Shown here: one piece after another, positions 63,845-64,000 of the stretch
How positions within the stretch are numbered: the stretch's first letter is position 1
Layout of the letters: every line of letters starts with the position of its first letter
NCBI GenBank assembly: GCA_031272775.1
Contig: JAISTB010000009.1
Location: 81,608-145,607 of the forward strand
Length of the DNA stretch: 64,000 bases
Direction: 5' to 3'
Source of the DNA: Fusobacteriaceae bacterium
GTDB taxonomy: Bacteria > Fusobacteriota > Fusobacteriia > Fusobacteriales > Fusobacteriaceae
Made by a program: the position numbers and the translations under genes
The notes under the pieces: model-generated
The model's input: the letters and a program-made list of their open reading frames with translations, nothing else
The model's database searches: none
What the model was told of the DNA's origin: nothing

Positions 63845-64000
63845 TGTTTAGAGACCGCCATTTTTCAAAAACAAACATATTTGAATATTTCGCTCTGATA
63901 TACCAGTGAGTCCGGTCAACCGTTCCACGCAATTCGGTTTTTCGTACCAGAGGTTCCGGATTGGTTCCAAATGCCTTATAATAGTGGTATGCATCAAGAA
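63789..64000 (-). CDS. Hypothetical protein, C-terminal part (cut by window edge)
   Basis: Open from the right edge to TGA at 63789, about 69 residues: AYHYYKAFGTNPEPLVRKTE, LRGTVDRTHWYIRAKYSNMF, then VFEKWRSLNIENSKIRYQNE near the end. The sequence looks native (aromatic-rich, mixed charge) but no family was recognised. It overlaps the start of the frameshifted gene by 29-56 bases, as expected for a coupled toxin-immunity or immunity-immunity pair. Confidence 0.5.
   Translation of the reverse strand, partial: LDAYHYYKAFGTNPEPLVRKTELRGTVDRTHWYIRAKYSNMFVFEKWRSLNIENSKIRYQNETRSKTLV

Overview
The window reads as chromosomal DNA of an anaerobic, diderm (LPS-bearing) bacterium with moderately high GC. 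The outer-membrane set is mnmG-rsmG-tamB-bamA-skp-lpxD. The metabolism is anaerobe-like: Etf/acyl-CoA dehydrogenase, OYE and fumarate-reductase-type flavoproteins, a ferredoxin-type aldo/keto reductase, and a diaminopropionate/D-amino acid cluster. Firmicute-like housekeeping genes are also present (YqeK, a PheB-type ACT protein, NrdR, a CIRCE-like site). Fusobacteriota, Synergistota or Negativicutes would all fit and no rRNA is present to decide, so the phylum is left open. Most genes carry strong GGAGG-type ribosome binding sites, and many promoters are near-consensus sigma-70 with 16-18 bp spacers.

Layout. 1-2.5 kb: TRAP permease (cut by the window edge) and its TAXI receptor. 2.7-5.4 kb: yqeK-rnr. 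5.5-15.3 kb: a nine-gene minus-strand transcription unit pairing a complete Liv-type ABC importer with four oxidoreductases (OYE, SDR, fumarate-reductase-like, ferredoxin-type AKR), probably an uptake-and-reduction pathway for an organic acid. 15.4-16.1 kb: a small AT-richer XRE regulator locus. 16.1-20.9 kb: manA, acyl-CoA dehydrogenase, a secretion-chaperone-like hypothetical, etfBA. 20.9-25.8 kb: htpG with a CIRCE-like operator, and divergent trkA-trkH. 25.8-39.2 kb: one dense 15-gene housekeeping unit read leftward from a good promoter at 39.3 kb: M20 peptidase, mreC, lolA-like, recO, EIIA, nrdR, fmt, folD, ACT, accB, corC, TPR lipoprotein, rel, tgt, polysaccharide deacetylase. 39.4-42.2 kb: serS, a small membrane protein, fbaA. 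42.3-53.7 kb: the envelope-assembly block. 53.9-61.4 kb: a sigma-54 activator (YgeV-like) divergent from ygeX-ygeY-symporter-D-aminoacylase, with a GG-N10-GC sigma-54 promoter and three copies of a 15-bp palindromic operator between them. 61.5-64 kb: an AT-rich island of polymorphic-toxin immunity genes and broken toxin/immunity fragments.

The most interesting parts are the sigma-54 control region, the immunity-gene island (an Imm26-Imm51 fusion, a toxin-tail fragment and a gene frameshifted on an A7 run), the Liv/oxidoreductase cluster, and a 101-bp out-of-frame overlap between mreC and the lolA-like gene. Many long open frames lie opposite the real genes because of the GC-rich codon use; they are not annotated.
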